Shown here piece after piece: positions 1 through 8,716 of a stretch of DNA of 34,200 nt. The position numbers and the translations under genes were made by a program. The notes beneath the pieces are model-generated. The model was not told the origin of the DNA. It saw only the letters and a program-made list of their open reading frames with translations, and ran no database searches. Source of the stretch: a bacterium (GTDB lineage: Bacteria > Verrucomicrobiota > Verrucomicrobiia > Limisphaerales > UBA11358); NCBI GenBank assembly GCA_021780375.1, contig JAJXYT010000129.1:1-34200 (forward strand), given 5' to 3'. Within the stretch, counting starts at the first letter, position 1. Each line of letters starts with the position of its first letter.

Positions 1-657
1 GTGTTACTGGGCCAGCCGCCGGGCGCGTTGTTGGACGAAATGTCCGCCGGGAAACTCATTCCCATGACGCCGCCGGTCGTGCCGGTCGGGCTGCCGTCCG
101 ATTTGCTGGAACGCCGGCCCGACGTTCAGCGCGCCGAACGCGAACTGGCCGCCGCCACCGCGCGCATCGGCGTGGCCAAGGCGGATTTGTTCCCGAAATT
201 TTCCCTGACCGGCACGATTGGCTTGGAAAGCGGGTCCACCGGAAACTGGTTTAATTACGCCAGCCGGTATTGGTCCGCCGGGCCGACGCTGCAATGGGAT
301 ATTTTTGAAGCCGGTCGCATCCGCGCCAACGTCCGGGTTCAAAACGCCCGGCAGGAAGAGGCCCTGGACACCTACCAACAAACCGTGCTCGCGGCGTTGG
401 AAGACGCCGAAAATGCGCTCATCGCCTACGCCAAGGAACAGGTCCGCCGCGAATCGCTGGCGCGCTCGGCGCAGGCGGACCAACAGGCGCTGGATTTGTC
501 AAACCAGCTCTACAAAAGCGGCCTCGCCGATTTCCTGCACGTGCTGGATTCCGAGCGTTCGCTTTACGCGGCGCAGGACGCGCTGGTGCAAAGCGCCCAA
601 ACGATTTCCCTGGACCTGGTGCAGCTTTACAAAGCCTTGGGCGGCGGCTGGCAATGA
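1..657 (+). CDS. RND efflux system outer membrane lipoprotein, NodT/OprM (TolC) family, C-terminal part (5' end outside window)
   Basis: PSDLLERRPDVQRAERELAAATARIGVAKADLFPKFSLTGTIG is typical of NodT-family OM factors; the ORF is open at the window start. Confidence 0.9.
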   Translation: MLLGQPPGALLDEMSAGKLIPMTPPVVPVGLPSDLLERRPDVQRAERELAAATARIGVAKADLFPKFSLTGTIGLESGSTGNWFNYASRYWSAGPTLQWDIFEAGRIRANVRVQNARQEEALDTYQQTVLAALEDAENALIAYAKEQVRRESLARSAQADQQALDLSNQLYKSGLADFLHVLDSERSLYAAQDALVQSAQTISLDLVQLYKALGGGWQ

Positions 658-720
658 ATTATCATTGCGCCGGCCGCGGCCGTGGCCGCTGATTTCCGCG
701 ACCCGCGCCGGAGACGAACC

Positions 721-1521
721 ATGAACGCAAAATTAAAGCCCTGCGATTTGCTGCAAAAAATCCGCCGGGACAGCCCGGTGGTGCATCACCTGACCAACTG
801 GGTGACGATTTACGATTGCGCCCAGGTTGTCAAAACCCTCGGCGCGTCGCCGGTCATGGCCCACGCGCCGGAGGAAGTGGCCGACATGACCGGGATTGCC
901 TCGGCCCTCGTGCTCAATATCGGGACGTTGACCACGGACATGGTGGCAGCCATGAAGCTGGCGGCGGCGCGCGCGAACCGCAAAGGCATCCCGGTGATTC
1001 TGGACGTGTGCGGCGCGGGCGCCACGGAATTCCGCGACCGCAAAGCGTTCGAGCTGCTGGATCAGGTCAAAATCAATGTGCTCAAGGGAAACGCCTCCGA
1101 AATCGCCCGCGTCAGCGGAGCCAACGTCCGCACCAAAGGCGTGGATGCCGCTGAAGTCGGAACCGATTTGGCAAAGCTGGCGCAAACCCTCGCCGTTCGC
1201 CGCCAGACGACGGTGGTGATTACGGGCGAAGTGGACGTTGTCGCCGGCGAGCGGGGAGTTTACCGCGTCAGGAACGGCCACGAGTGGATGACGCGCGTTG
1301 TGGGGACGGGTTGCATGGCGTCTTCCGTCATCGGCGCCTTCGCCGCCGTCGAGCCGGATTACCGCAAAGCCGCCGCTTGCGCGCTGGCCTGCTACGGAAT
1401 TGCGGCGGAACTGGCCGCGAAAAAATCGCACGGCCCCGCGTCGTTCAAAGCCGCGTTGTTTGACTGCCTCTACCACCTGGACCGGCCGACCGTCAAAAAG
1501 ATGCAACGCCTCGAAGCATGA
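721..1521 (+). CDS. thiM: Hydroxyethylthiazole kinase
   Basis: PVVHHLTNWVTIYDCAQVVKTLGASPVMAHAPEEV, NVLKGNASEI and VVGTGCMASSVIGAF motifs. ATG at 721 preferred over the ORF start at 682; the stop overlaps the thiE start (ATGA). Confidence 0.93.
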   Translation: MNAKLKPCDLLQKIRRDSPVVHHLTNWVTIYDCAQVVKTLGASPVMAHAPEEVADMTGIASALVLNIGTLTTDMVAAMKLAAARANRKGIPVILDVCGAGATEFRDRKAFELLDQVKINVLKGNASEIARVSGANVRTKGVDAAEVGTDLAKLAQTLAVRRQTTVVITGEVDVVAGERGVYRVRNGHEWMTRVVGTGCMASSVIGAFAAVEPDYRKAAACALACYGIAAELAAKKSHGPASFKAALFDCLYHLDRPTVKKMQRLEA

Positions 1522-2207
1522 AAGGGTATTACTTCATCACGGACTCGAAATTGAGCCGGGCCGGCAATGTCAGCGACGTGCAAAATGCCGTCGCCGCCGG
1601 CGTGGAGGTCATCCAATACCGCCACAAGGATGCTTCCACGGCGGAATTGTTTGCCGAAGCCGCGGTCTTGAGAAAGCTTTGTCACCGGACGTTGTTCCTG
1701 GTCAATGACCGGGTGGACATCGCTCTGGCGCTTCCGGCCGATGGCGTTCATCTGGGTCAGGAGGACCTCCCGTTCCAGCACGCGCGAAAGCTGCTGGGCC
1801 GGGGAAAGACCATCGGCCTGACCGTCCACTCCCTCGCAGAAGCCCGGCAAGCGGAGGCGGCGGGGGCGGATTATTTGGGCGTCTCCCCGATATTCACCAC
1901 CCAAACCAAGGCGGATGCCGGACCGCCCGGCGGCATTCGGTTGATTCAAGAAATCAAGCGCGTGGTGAAAATTCCGGTCATCGCCATCGGCGGGATCAAC
2001 CTGGCGAATGCTGCAGACGTCGTTCGGGCCGGAGCCGACGGCCTGTGCGCCATCTCGGCGGTGGTTTGCGGAAAAGACGTTCGCGCGGAGATCGAAAAAT
2101 ATCAGGGGTTGTTCCCGCGGTTTGAAACCCCGGAACCCAGACCATGTGACGGCCCCCGCATCCAATCGGGGTTGCCCAGCACCCGGCAGAATTTCCAAAC
2201 GCCATGA
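1518..2207 (+). CDS. thiE: Thiamine phosphate synthase
   Basis: VIQYRHKDAST, LVNDRVDIALALPADGVHLGQEDLP, ADYLGVSPIFTTQTKADAG and PVIAIGGINLANA. Overlaps thiM. Confidence 0.93.
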   Translation: MKGYYFITDSKLSRAGNVSDVQNAVAAGVEVIQYRHKDASTAELFAEAAVLRKLCHRTLFLVNDRVDIALALPADGVHLGQEDLPFQHARKLLGRGKTIGLTVHSLAEARQAEAAGADYLGVSPIFTTQTKADAGPPGGIRLIQEIKRVVKIPVIAIGGINLANAADVVRAGADGLCAISAVVCGKDVRAEIEKYQGLFPRFETPEPRPCDGPRIQSGLPSTRQNFQTP

Positions 2208-2902
2208 GAGCCTTCTCCCACGTTGAACAACTACACGAACACACGCACGACGACGCAGGTGCTTGTGGCGAGTATCATTCACCTGCCCGTGTCCAACTCG
2301 TCCAGACCTTCATCGGCCTCACGTTCATCATCAATTCGTTTATCGGCGAGCGATTTTCCGCCGTGGACAGCAATATGGGCGGCTACAGCGCCATGATCGG
2401 CGCGTTCATTCTCGGATTTCCGATCGTCCGGGTTGCACTTGAAAACCTGCGCGGCGGCACGTTCAACACCAACGTCCTGGTAGCGCTGGCCGTACTTGCT
2501 CTTTTCGGGTCGGGGCACTGCCAGGAAGCCGGTATCGTTTCGTTCTTCATGTTGCTCGGGCAAATCATCGAAACGCGCACGGCGGAAGGTGCGCTGACCT
2601 CCATTCATTCCCTCAGCAAACCCACCCCCACCAGGGCGCCGCGCGTCACTGGCAGCGAGGAACAGGAGGTCGCCGTGCATGAACTGACTGTGGGCGACAT
2701 CATCCGGGTGCGACCGGGCGACAACGTAGCCGCCGACGGCGTCATCATCAGCGGCCAAGGCTCGTTCAACCAGGCCAACATCACCGGCGAATCGCTGCCG
2801 GTGGCCAAAACGCCGGAAGAAGAAGTGTTCGCCGGAACCATCAATCAGGAGTTCGTCCGGCAGATGCGCGCAAAGGGCTGCCGCGTAGCCGTGATTGGAA
2901 TA
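2204..2902 (+). pseudogene. Heavy-metal P1B-type ATPase remnant with internal deletion and missing C-terminus
   Basis: The actuator domain (GDIIRVRPGDNVAADGVIISGQGSFNQANITGESLPV) runs to EEEVFAGTINQ and is then joined directly to EFVRQMRAKGCRVAVIG, which resembles the stretch before GDGINDAP in the P-domain. The phosphorylation motif DKTGT is absent. Confidence 0.8.
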
Positions 2903-2914
2903 ATTGCACGGCTG

Positions 2915-3343
2915 CTAGGGTGGCAAATCCTTGCCGGTCATGGTCACGGTGAGCTTGCCGTGCTTCACGCCTTTGGCGGAAATCAATTCATCGGCGATTT
3001 TGCGGATTACCCCCGCCTTGCCGCGCACGAGCAATACTTCCAGGCAATTGTGATGGTCCAGGTGCACGTGAACCGTTGAGAGAATCACGTCGTGGTGATC
3101 GTGCTGGATGTCCGTGAGCGTGGCCTGGAGATGCGGCTTGTGGTGGTCATAGACCAGCGTGATGGTGCCGACAATATCTTCGTTGCTGAATTTCTGCCGG
3201 TGCTCAACCAGATGATTACGAATCATGTCGGCGATGGCCAGCGAGCGGTTGTCGTAACCCTTCTCGCCCGACATCTGATCCAATTGCCGCAGGAGCGACG
3301 GCGGCAGAGACACGCTGAAACGAGTGACGGTTTCTTTTTTCAT
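2915..3343 (-). CDS. nikR: Nickel-responsive transcriptional regulator NikR (RHH-ACT)
   Basis: RHH N-terminus TRFSVSLPPSLLRQLDQM; GTITLVYDHHKPHLQATLTDIQHDHHDVILSTVHVHLDHHNCLEVLLVRG with His/Cys metal ligands. Confidence 0.93.
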   Translation of the reverse strand: MKKETVTRFSVSLPPSLLRQLDQMSGEKGYDNRSLAIADMIRNHLVEHRQKFSNEDIVGTITLVYDHHKPHLQATLTDIQHDHHDVILSTVHVHLDHHNCLEVLLVRGKAGVIRKIADELISAKGVKHGKLTVTMTGKDLPP

Positions 3344-3422
3344 GCGAACGCATGTATCGTAGGCAGATGCCGCAAATTTTCAAAGAGACAAAACCGCGTT
3401 CGCCAGAAGTGACGTGAGGGTG

Positions 3423-4091
3423 TCAAAAACTGATTTGGGTTCGCACACCAACAACGATGGCCTCGGCCAGCGCCGTCGAGCCGCCGGGATGGGAGATGTA
3501 TTGAAAGTCCGGCTGCAACCGCCACCACGGCGCAATCACCAATCCGAACAGAATGAATTCAAAGCCCACGCCGCGTGCCTTTTCCTGAGGTTCCGGGTCG
3601 AGCAAATCGGGGCGGGTTCGCGCGATGGCCAGAATCACCAAGGACGTGATCAAACCTTCGCCGATGCCGATGAGCATGTGAACGCCTCCCATTGCCGGGA
3701 AAACCACGCCCGGCGGAAGTGTTCCAGACAGCGATAATTCCCCGGCGCAGGCCAGCGATGCCAACACCACTGAAAGCCACGCCGCGAAAAACACCGCCGT
3801 GATGCGTCCACGCAGCCCCGGCAGAAATCGCAGAACAGACTGGTCGATGGCGTAGCCACCTACCGCACCAACAAATGACATGTTGAAAATGTTCGCCCCC
3901 GGCGCCAGCACACCACCGTCGTTGAACAACCAAGATTGCACCGTCAACACGCACGCTATGACAATCGCCGCGGCACCCGGCCCGATCAACACACCCGCCA
4001 GCACACCACCCAACAGATGACCCGACGTGCCGCCCGCCACGGGAAAATTGAGCATCTGCGCGGCAAAAATAAATGCTGCGCTTAATCCCAT
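3423..4091 (-). CDS. Cobalt/nickel ECF transporter S-component CbiM/NikM, main part, lacking the N-terminal MHIPDGFL segment
   Basis: MGLSAAFIFAAQMLNFPVAGGTSGHLLGGVLAGVLIGPGAAAIV is typical of CbiM; the normal N-terminus is encoded in an upstream, differently framed ORF. Confidence 0.88.
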   Translation of the reverse strand: MGLSAAFIFAAQMLNFPVAGGTSGHLLGGVLAGVLIGPGAAAIVIACVLTVQSWLFNDGGVLAPGANIFNMSFVGAVGGYAIDQSVLRFLPGLRGRITAVFFAAWLSVVLASLACAGELSLSGTLPPGVVFPAMGGVHMLIGIGEGLITSLVILAIARTRPDLLDPEPQEKARGVGFEFILFGLVIAPWWRLQPDFQYISHPGGSTALAEAIVVGVRTQISF

Positions 4092-4216
4092 TAGTGGAAT
4101 TCCTTTTGCGGCAGGATGCGATCAACCTGTCGAACAGCCACGGCCAAACCGCCAATCGAAAGCGCGCCGGTGACTGCGATGGTTTTCGCGTCGAGGAATC
4201 CATCGGGTATATGCAT
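4091..4216 (-). CDS. N-terminal segment of CbiM/NikM (41 aa) separated by a frameshift
   Basis: Manual translation: MHIPDGFLDAKTIAVTGALSIGGLAVAVRQVDRILPQKEFH*. MHIPDGFL is the metal-binding start of CbiM; the stop overlaps the next start as TAATG at 4091. Confidence 0.82.
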   Translation of the reverse strand: MHIPDGFLDAKTIAVTGALSIGGLAVAVRQVDRILPQKEFH

Positions 4217-4242
4217 TGACGTTCTCCTGATGATTTTGTTAA

Positions 4243-4268
4243 TGTTACTTTTGATGATATTCGTAACA
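4243..4268. promoter_or_regulatory. Candidate NikR operator TGTTAC-N14-GTAACA
   Basis: Perfect 6-bp inverted repeat with a 14-nt spacer, 26 bp upstream of the nikM N-terminal start, between divergent nikM and nikQ and in the same locus as nikR. Confidence 0.65.
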
Positions 4269-4311
4269 CCACATTTGTTTTCGTCAAGGGTTTTTGGGGA
4301 TCAGTTTTGAC

Positions 4312-4845
4312 ATGGGCGTAAATCTTCTGCATAATCACCACCGCTTGGACAGCCCGCTCCGCCGGCTGCCGGCGGCGTTGAAGTTTGCCGTGGCGCCGGG
4401 GTTGGTGTTGACGACGGTTTTGCTGCCTGTGACGCAATTCATCGGGCTTGCCGTTGTCGCGGCGCTTCTGCTTGTGGCTGTAGTTCTCAGCCGGATTTCA
4501 CCGTGGTTTCTGTTGAAAAGACTGTTGCTGCTGGAACCGTTCGTGCTGGGCGTGGTGGTGCTGACCTTGTTCCAGGCTGGCGGCCTGCGGATTTTTCTGG
4601 CCGTCCTGTTGAAAGCCAATCTTTGCCTGCTGACGATGATTCTGCTGTCCAATACCACGCCGCCCGCCGAAATTCTGCGCGTGTTCAAGCGCCTGCGTGT
4701 ACCCGGGCTGATGATCAGCACGCTGACGCTGATGCACCGCTACCTGTTCGTGCTGGCGGACGAATCCGAGCGGATGCGCCGCGCGCGCGCCAGCCGCACG
4801 TTCACGCGCGGACGGCGTTATGGATGTTACAGATGGGTTCAGTGA
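4312..4845 (+). pseudogene. ECF transporter T-component CbiQ/NikQ, C-terminally truncated
   Basis: LDSPLRRLPAALKFAVAPGLVL...LKANLCLLTMILLSNTTPPAEILRVFKRLRVPGLMISTLTLMHRYLFVLADESERMRRARASRTF is CbiQ-like; it then ends in unrelated YGCYRWVQ* before the usual second coupling motif. Confidence 0.75.
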
Positions 4846-5015
4846 CGGCCTGAAACCGCAGGCCCATGCGGCGCAACGGCAGGAATTGTCCGCCTTCATC
4901 ACGCATGGCGGTACGGCCGGACATCCTCATGGCAAAATGCGCCACGGTCATGTATAATTTGACCCCTGAATCGTTTAAACCGATAAACCAGACAACCAGG
5001 AAAGGAAAAAAACAG

Positions 5016-5360
5016 ATGTCCGATACACTTGCGTTTTTAGAAAAATTCAAAGGCGCCAGCGAGAAGATGAAACAATCTGCGCCCGATATGATGAAGGGTT
5101 TCGGCGGGTTGTTCTTGAACGTCATGAAGGACGGCGCGCTCAAGACCAAACAAAAGGAGTTGATCGCGCTGGGCATCGCGGTCGCGCAACGCTGTGAGCC
5201 GTGCATCCACCTGCATGTCCCAAAATGCCTCGATGCCGGCAACACGCCCGCCGAAATTCTCGAGGCAGCCGGCGTGGCCGTAATGATGCAAGGCGGCCCG
5301 GCCTACGCGCACATCCCGGTCGTGATGGAGGCGTTGGAGGCGCTGGCGCCGAAAAGCTGA
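5016..5360 (+). CDS. Carboxymuconolactone decarboxylase / AhpD-like family protein
   Basis: KTKQKELIALGIAVAQRCEPCIHLHVPKCLDAGNTPAEILEAAGVAVMMQGGPAYAH, with CxxC and an HxxxC-like arrangement; ATG at 5016. Confidence 0.87.
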   Translation: MSDTLAFLEKFKGASEKMKQSAPDMMKGFGGLFLNVMKDGALKTKQKELIALGIAVAQRCEPCIHLHVPKCLDAGNTPAEILEAAGVAVMMQGGPAYAHIPVVMEALEALAPKS

Positions 5361-5815
5361 ACAGGCTATCCGCTGCGAACAACCAGGTCGGGAAGGAATC
5401 ATCAACCTGTGACCGTCGCCATTTCAATTGTTGAAAGCCGGCGCTTGGGGCATTTGGAGAAGCCCGGCAGTTCGCGTTGGCGGAGGTGGATCCGCAAACC
5501 CGCGCCATTATTCGCTCTCCAGTCGCCGCCGCGAGGCCGTTTTCCGAAGGCGACCGGCCGACGTGAGTCACGGCCGTTCCAAAGCGGTGTCACCGCCACC
5601 ACACTCCAGGACCCTGCCGCACTCTCGCCGGCGCCCTTCACTTCATGGCCCTGATGCGCGCCCAATTCTTGGAGGCCGAAGTTCCCCGGCGGGGACATGA
5701 CTGGTTTGTAACTTCTATCCGGTTCGCGGCTCGGTGGAAGTAGAATGATTATTTTGAGTGACGTGAAAATGGAGAGCGTTTGCCAGAAAACGGTTGTGGG
5801 AAAGGAGGCCGGACC

Positions 5816-6367
5816 ATGTGGGAACTGATTCTTTGGGCATTGATCGGCGGCGGCATCGGGGCGATGGTCGGCTATTTTGTCAAATGCTCCGCCGACAAGT
5901 GTCCATTAATTGCCAACTGGCGGCGCGGCGCGCTTTCCGGCGCGCTGTTCGGCGTCCTGTTTTATTTTCTCACCGGCGTTGGCGGGTCCGCCGCCATGAA
6001 CCAGTCCACCGCGAACGTGGAACGCATCACCGAAGCGGACTTTGATGCCGGGGTGGTTCATTCGCCCAGGCCGGTGGTGGTGGATTTTTATGCGACCTGG
6101 TGCGTTCCCTGCAAAATCCTGTCGCCCCGGCTGGACCAGCTCGCCGGTTCATTCACCAACGAAATCAAATTCGTCAAAATTAACGTGGACGAATCACCCA
6201 ACCTGTCCCGGCGCTTCAACATTCAAGGCATTCCCACGCTGTTGTTTTTCAAGGATGGCAAGGTGGTGGACCGCGTGGTGGGACTGCTGTCGTCCGATGC
6301 CTTGAGGGCGCGTCTGGAATCTTTGGCGGGGAGGAACACGACAGCCGGCCGCGCCCCAAATCAATAA
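5816..6367 (+). CDS. Membrane-anchored thioredoxin with N-terminal DUF6132-like TM domain
   Basis: ALIGGGIGAMVGYFVKCSADKCPLIANWRRGALSGALFG followed by a thioredoxin fold with VDFYATWCVPCKILSP and GIPTLLFFKDG; AAAGGAGG upstream of ATG 5816. Confidence 0.87.
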   Translation: MWELILWALIGGGIGAMVGYFVKCSADKCPLIANWRRGALSGALFGVLFYFLTGVGGSAAMNQSTANVERITEADFDAGVVHSPRPVVVDFYATWCVPCKILSPRLDQLAGSFTNEIKFVKINVDESPNLSRRFNIQGIPTLLFFKDGKVVDRVVGLLSSDALRARLESLAGRNTTAGRAPNQ

Positions 6368-6379
6368 GCCTCTGAAGCG

Positions 6380-7273
6380 ATGAATCATTTCGAACCATTC
6401 CTTCCAGTTCGAATCCTCTGCCCGGTGGATTTCAGCGGACTTTCGGATCTGGCCTTGAAATACGCCGCCGCCGGAGCGCGCGTATTTGACGCGACGCTGG
6501 TGGTGTTTCATGCGCACCGCTTTGAGCCGCCAGCCTATTTCACGAAGACCCAGGTCGCGGAGCTGATCCGCCAGCATCGGGCGGAACAGAGTCAGGCCAG
6601 GGATTTCCTGCGCCGCCACGTCCGCAAGCGGCTGGGCGCGGCGGCGGACCAGCTCCGGCTGCAATTTGAAACTGCCGACGCGCATCCGGTGGACGCCATT
6701 CTCAAAGCCGCCGGAAAGCATCGCACGGATTTGATTGTCCTGGGCACGCAAGGGCGCGGCGGCGCCCAACGGCTCTGGCTGGGGTCGGTGGCGGAAAACG
6801 TGATCCGCCGGGCGGAAGTCCCCGTGTTCGTCGTGCGGCAGAAACAGCACGAATTCATTAGCACGTCCGATCCGAAGGCCGCCCCGCGCCTGGCCACCAT
6901 TCTATGCCCGGTCAATTTCAGCCAGGCTTCGCGCGCCGCGCTGCGGCACGCGGTGTCACTGGCGCAACAGTTCAACGCGCAGCTGATCACGCCCTGCGTC
7001 ATTGAATCCGGTGATTCGCGCGGCATGACGGAAGCCAAACGCGAACTGGCGGCATGGCTGGTCGAAGCCGGCGCCGGCCAATGCGATACGCAGATCGTCG
7101 CGCGCAAGGGACAGGCCGCAGAACAGATCGTATCGCTCGCCGCCGTCGCCCGGGCGGATTTGGTGGTGTTGGGCGCGCACCGCCGCAGTTCGCTTCAAAC
7201 GTGGCTCTGGGGCGACACGACCGAACTCGTGCTGCGCCACGCGCCGGCCCCCGTGCTCGTGGTGCCGCACTGA
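6380..7273 (+). CDS. Universal stress protein with two tandem UspA domains
   Basis: Two repeats ending DLIVLGTQGRGGAQRLWLGSVAENVIRRAEVPVFVV and DLVVLGAHRRSSLQTWLWGDTTELVLRHAPAPVLVV. Confidence 0.92.
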   Translation: MNHFEPFLPVRILCPVDFSGLSDLALKYAAAGARVFDATLVVFHAHRFEPPAYFTKTQVAELIRQHRAEQSQARDFLRRHVRKRLGAAADQLRLQFETADAHPVDAILKAAGKHRTDLIVLGTQGRGGAQRLWLGSVAENVIRRAEVPVFVVRQKQHEFISTSDPKAAPRLATILCPVNFSQASRAALRHAVSLAQQFNAQLITPCVIESGDSRGMTEAKRELAAWLVEAGAGQCDTQIVARKGQAAEQIVSLAAVARADLVVLGAHRRSSLQTWLWGDTTELVLRHAPAPVLVVPH

Positions 7274-7274
7274 C

Positions 7275-8033
7275 ATGATGCTCGCGTTTGCTCTGGCCCT
7301 GGCGTTGCTGATTGGCCTTTCGCTGGGATTGCTGGGCAGCGGCGGGTCCATCATCACGCTGCCGGTGCTCGTCTATGTGGCTGGCATTCCGGCGCATGAG
7401 GCAGTGGGCATGTCGCTGGTCGTGGTCGGCGGCACCAGCATCGTGGGCAGCCTGCTGAACGCCCGCCGCGGCTCGTTCGACTGGAAAGCGGGCGCATTTT
7501 TCGCCGTGAGCGGCATGGTCGGGGCGTTTGTCGGGGCAAAATTCACCCATCTGGTTTCCTCATTGGTTTTGCTGCTGCTGTTCGGCGCGTTGATGCTGGT
7601 GGTGGGCGCGCGCATGTTGCTCAAAAACGAAACCGACACGCAACCGCAACAGTGCCGCCTCTGGCGGTGCCTCGGCGCTGGCGTGGCGGTGGGCATACTG
7701 ACCGGATTCCTCGGCGTCGGCGGCGGGTTTCTCATCCTGCCGGCGCTGGTATTGTTCGCCGGGCTGGAAATGAAACGGGCCATCGGCACGTCGCTGGCGA
7801 TTATTGCGGTCAACTGTCTCGGCGGGATCATCGGCCAATTGCACTACGTCAACTTGGATTGGCCCCTCACGCTGGCTTTTTTGGTCGCGGCCGTCGCCGG
7901 AATGTTCGCGGGCACGGTGCTCACCGGGCGGCTGTCCGCGGAGACATTGCGTCGCGGCTTCGCCTGGTGCGTGTTGCTGTTGGGCGTGGCCTTGGTGGGA
8001 TGGAACGGTCTGGCTTTGGTCGGCGCGCGTTAA
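7275..8033 (+). CDS. Sulfite exporter TauE/SafE family permease
   Basis: LLGSGGSIITLPVLVYVAGIPAHEAVGMSLVVVGGTS and FLGVGGGFLILPALVLFAGLEMKRAIGTSLAIIAVN. Confidence 0.9.
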   Translation: MMLAFALALALLIGLSLGLLGSGGSIITLPVLVYVAGIPAHEAVGMSLVVVGGTSIVGSLLNARRGSFDWKAGAFFAVSGMVGAFVGAKFTHLVSSLVLLLLFGALMLVVGARMLLKNETDTQPQQCRLWRCLGAGVAVGILTGFLGVGGGFLILPALVLFAGLEMKRAIGTSLAIIAVNCLGGIIGQLHYVNLDWPLTLAFLVAAVAGMFAGTVLTGRLSAETLRRGFAWCVLLLGVALVGWNGLALVGAR

Positions 8034-8164
8034 ATTGTTGGTGAAGCTTTTATGGCTGCCGGCGGTTTGGACAACTATGGCGCCCACAAACACCCCCGCG
8101 CGCAGCGCTTGCCCTCAAGAGTCAATTCCCACGCTGCCGTTAAACAGTTGCCAGCCGCGCCAAG

Positions 8165-8404
8165 ATGAGGTTTATTGACGCCATGAAGAAAAGTTCCGTT
8201 GTGAAGATAGACCCGGAGATTATGAGCGGGACGCCTTGCTTTGCCGGAACGCGGGTGCCGGTCCGCTCGCTGATTGACTACATTGAAGGCGGCGACACGC
8301 TGGACGATTTTCTGGAACAGTTTCCAACCGTTTCGCGCAAGCAAGCCGTGGCGTTTCTGGAGGAATCCGCCGCGAATCTGGAAAAATCGCTCCAGCCCGC
8401 CTGA
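8165..8404 (+). CDS. DUF433-like (VapB-type) antitoxin
   Basis: IDPEIMSGTPCFAGTRVPVRSLIDYIEGGDTLDDFLEQFPTVSRKQAVAFLE is typical of DUF433. An alternative ATG lies at 8183. Confidence 0.87.
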   Translation: MRFIDAMKKSSVVKIDPEIMSGTPCFAGTRVPVRSLIDYIEGGDTLDDFLEQFPTVSRKQAVAFLEESAANLEKSLQPA

Positions 8405-8490
8405 TGCATCTCCGGCTCGAGGAATGTTTGCCGAAAGACCTCGCCGGCGGGCGGGTCGGCCATCAGGTCAAAACCGTGCCGCAGGCGGGT
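8404..8490 (+). pseudogene. DUF5615 PIN-like toxin N-terminal remnant
   Basis: MHLRLEECLPKDLAGGRVGHQVKTVPQAGWA resembles M-LLLDECLP-L---L-GH-V-TV---GWA; homology stops after GWA. The start overlaps the antitoxin stop (TGATG). Confidence 0.7.
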
Positions 8491-8613
8491 TGGGCGTGGG
8501 CGAAAAGCCCGCCAAAGGAAACGGCTCGCCGCCGACCCACGGAAGTAATCCTTCGTTTTCTTTGTTTCCTTGGCGTAGAGCAGCCGGATACCGGGGAGGC
8601 GCGAAGTAGAGCA

Positions 8614-8716
8614 GGCGAAGTGGAGAGAGGCAGGTTGAACTGACCGCAGATGTCAGTCCGGCCTCACCACTTCGCCCCTCGTCGAACCGGCCGGGCGGAT
8701 TTCCCGCATCCGGCTC
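8614..8716 (-). ncRNA. Group II intron 3' fragment: domain V (8684-8716) and domain VI (8614-8676)
   Basis: Minus strand GAGCCGGATGCGGGAAATCCGCCCGGCCGGTTC matches the domain V hairpin layout; it is followed by a 10-bp stem GGCGAAGTGG/CCACTTCGCC typical of domain VI. Confidence 0.72.

Noticed and set aside
5409-5700. Small ORFs between the AhpD-like gene and the thioredoxin gene
   Set aside because: LAEVDPQTRAIIRSP in one frame may be a BNR-like remnant, but no frame gives a coherent protein; too weak to call.
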